Assembly (NCBI GenBank): GCA_046050405.1
Contig: JBJOPY010000198.1
Coordinates: 1 to 6,819, forward strand
DNA: 6,819 bases
Direction of reading: 5' to 3'
Origin: JADKCL01 sp046050405
Lineage (GTDB): Bacteria; Bacteroidota; Bacteroidia; J057; JADKCL01
The notes beneath the pieces were generated by a model. That model did no database searches. It was not told the origin of the DNA and saw only the letters and a program-made list of their open reading frames with translations. Positions 6,752 through 6,819 of this stretch are shown one piece after another. Numbering within the stretch: the stretch's first letter is position 1; every line of letters starts with the position of its first letter. A program made the position numbers and the translations under genes.

Positions 6752-6819
6752 TTATTTCTTGAAATGTTGCAAAGCGTCTTGAACAGCGACAAAATACGGA
6801 TCCGTCTCGTCCAGCCCGA
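6751..6819. repeat. 69-bp direct repeat, copy 2 (reaches the window edge)
   Basis: This is the partner of 5571-5639, with two mismatches in 69 bases. The last 34 bases before the window edge are identical, so the repeat very probably extends further right and its full length is unknown. Confidence 0.95.
6752..6819 (-). CDS. Second HEAT-like paralogue, C-terminal fragment cut by window edge
   Basis: Reading the minus strand from the right edge gives 21 residues, GLDETDPYFVAVQD followed by ALQHFKK, and then TAA at 6752-6754. This equals the C terminus of the neighbouring HEAT-like protein except for one Arg-to-Lys change; the other base change (GCG to GCT) is silent. The same frame and the same stop are kept, so this is most likely the end of a real tandem paralogue whose body lies beyond the window. 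It could also be only a duplicated 3' remnant; the window cannot decide. It is transcribed in the same direction as its neighbour. Confidence 0.7.
   Translation of the reverse strand, partial: GLDETDPYFVAVQDALQHFKK

Noticed and set aside
6598..6792. A 64-codon minus-strand frame starting with TTG inside the second HEAT-like copy.
   Set aside because: It begins out of frame inside the paralogue's coding end and continues into AT-rich spacer. Chance is the simplest explanation.

Overview
The window reads as chromosomal DNA from a GC-rich member of the Bacteroidota. The best evidence is the large secreted protein at the left edge, which ends in a C-terminal sorting domain typical of the type IX secretion system (T9SS), a system confined to that phylum and its relatives. 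Lines counted by hand give about 63% GC in this gene and up to 70% in clpB. No genus can be named from the sequence alone.

Layout from left to right. (1) Positions 1-2327 (+): the 3' part of a modular cell-surface or secreted protein. It has five 80-residue cysteine-patterned HYR-like repeats, four Ig/PKD-like modules and a T9SS sorting tail; its start lies off the left edge. (2) Positions 2328-2485: a 158-bp convergent intergenic region with a perfect 12-bp tandem duplication and two adjacent hairpins that may terminate both flanking genes. (3) Positions 2486-5101 (-): a complete, apparently intact clpB disaggregase gene with all expected ATPase and pore-loop motifs. (4) Positions 5102-5571: about 470 bp with no convincing gene; it should hold the clpB promoter. 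(5) Positions 5572-6510 (-): a cytosolic alpha-helical protein with HEAT-like repeats, of unknown function. (6) Positions 6511-6751: an AT-rich spacer. (7) Positions 6752-6819 (-): the last 21 codons and stop of a second, nearly identical copy of the HEAT-like gene, cut by the right edge.

The genes do not form one obvious pathway. The secreted protein is convergent to clpB. clpB and the HEAT-like gene share a strand but are 470 bp apart, so they are probably separate transcripts. The least ordinary feature is the tandem HEAT-like paralogue pair: a 69-bp direct repeat with only two differences, spaced 1180 bp apart, in DNA of clearly lower GC than clpB. It suggests a recently duplicated or gene-converted accessory array that continues past the right edge. 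I see no CRISPR array, insertion sequence, tRNA or rRNA.
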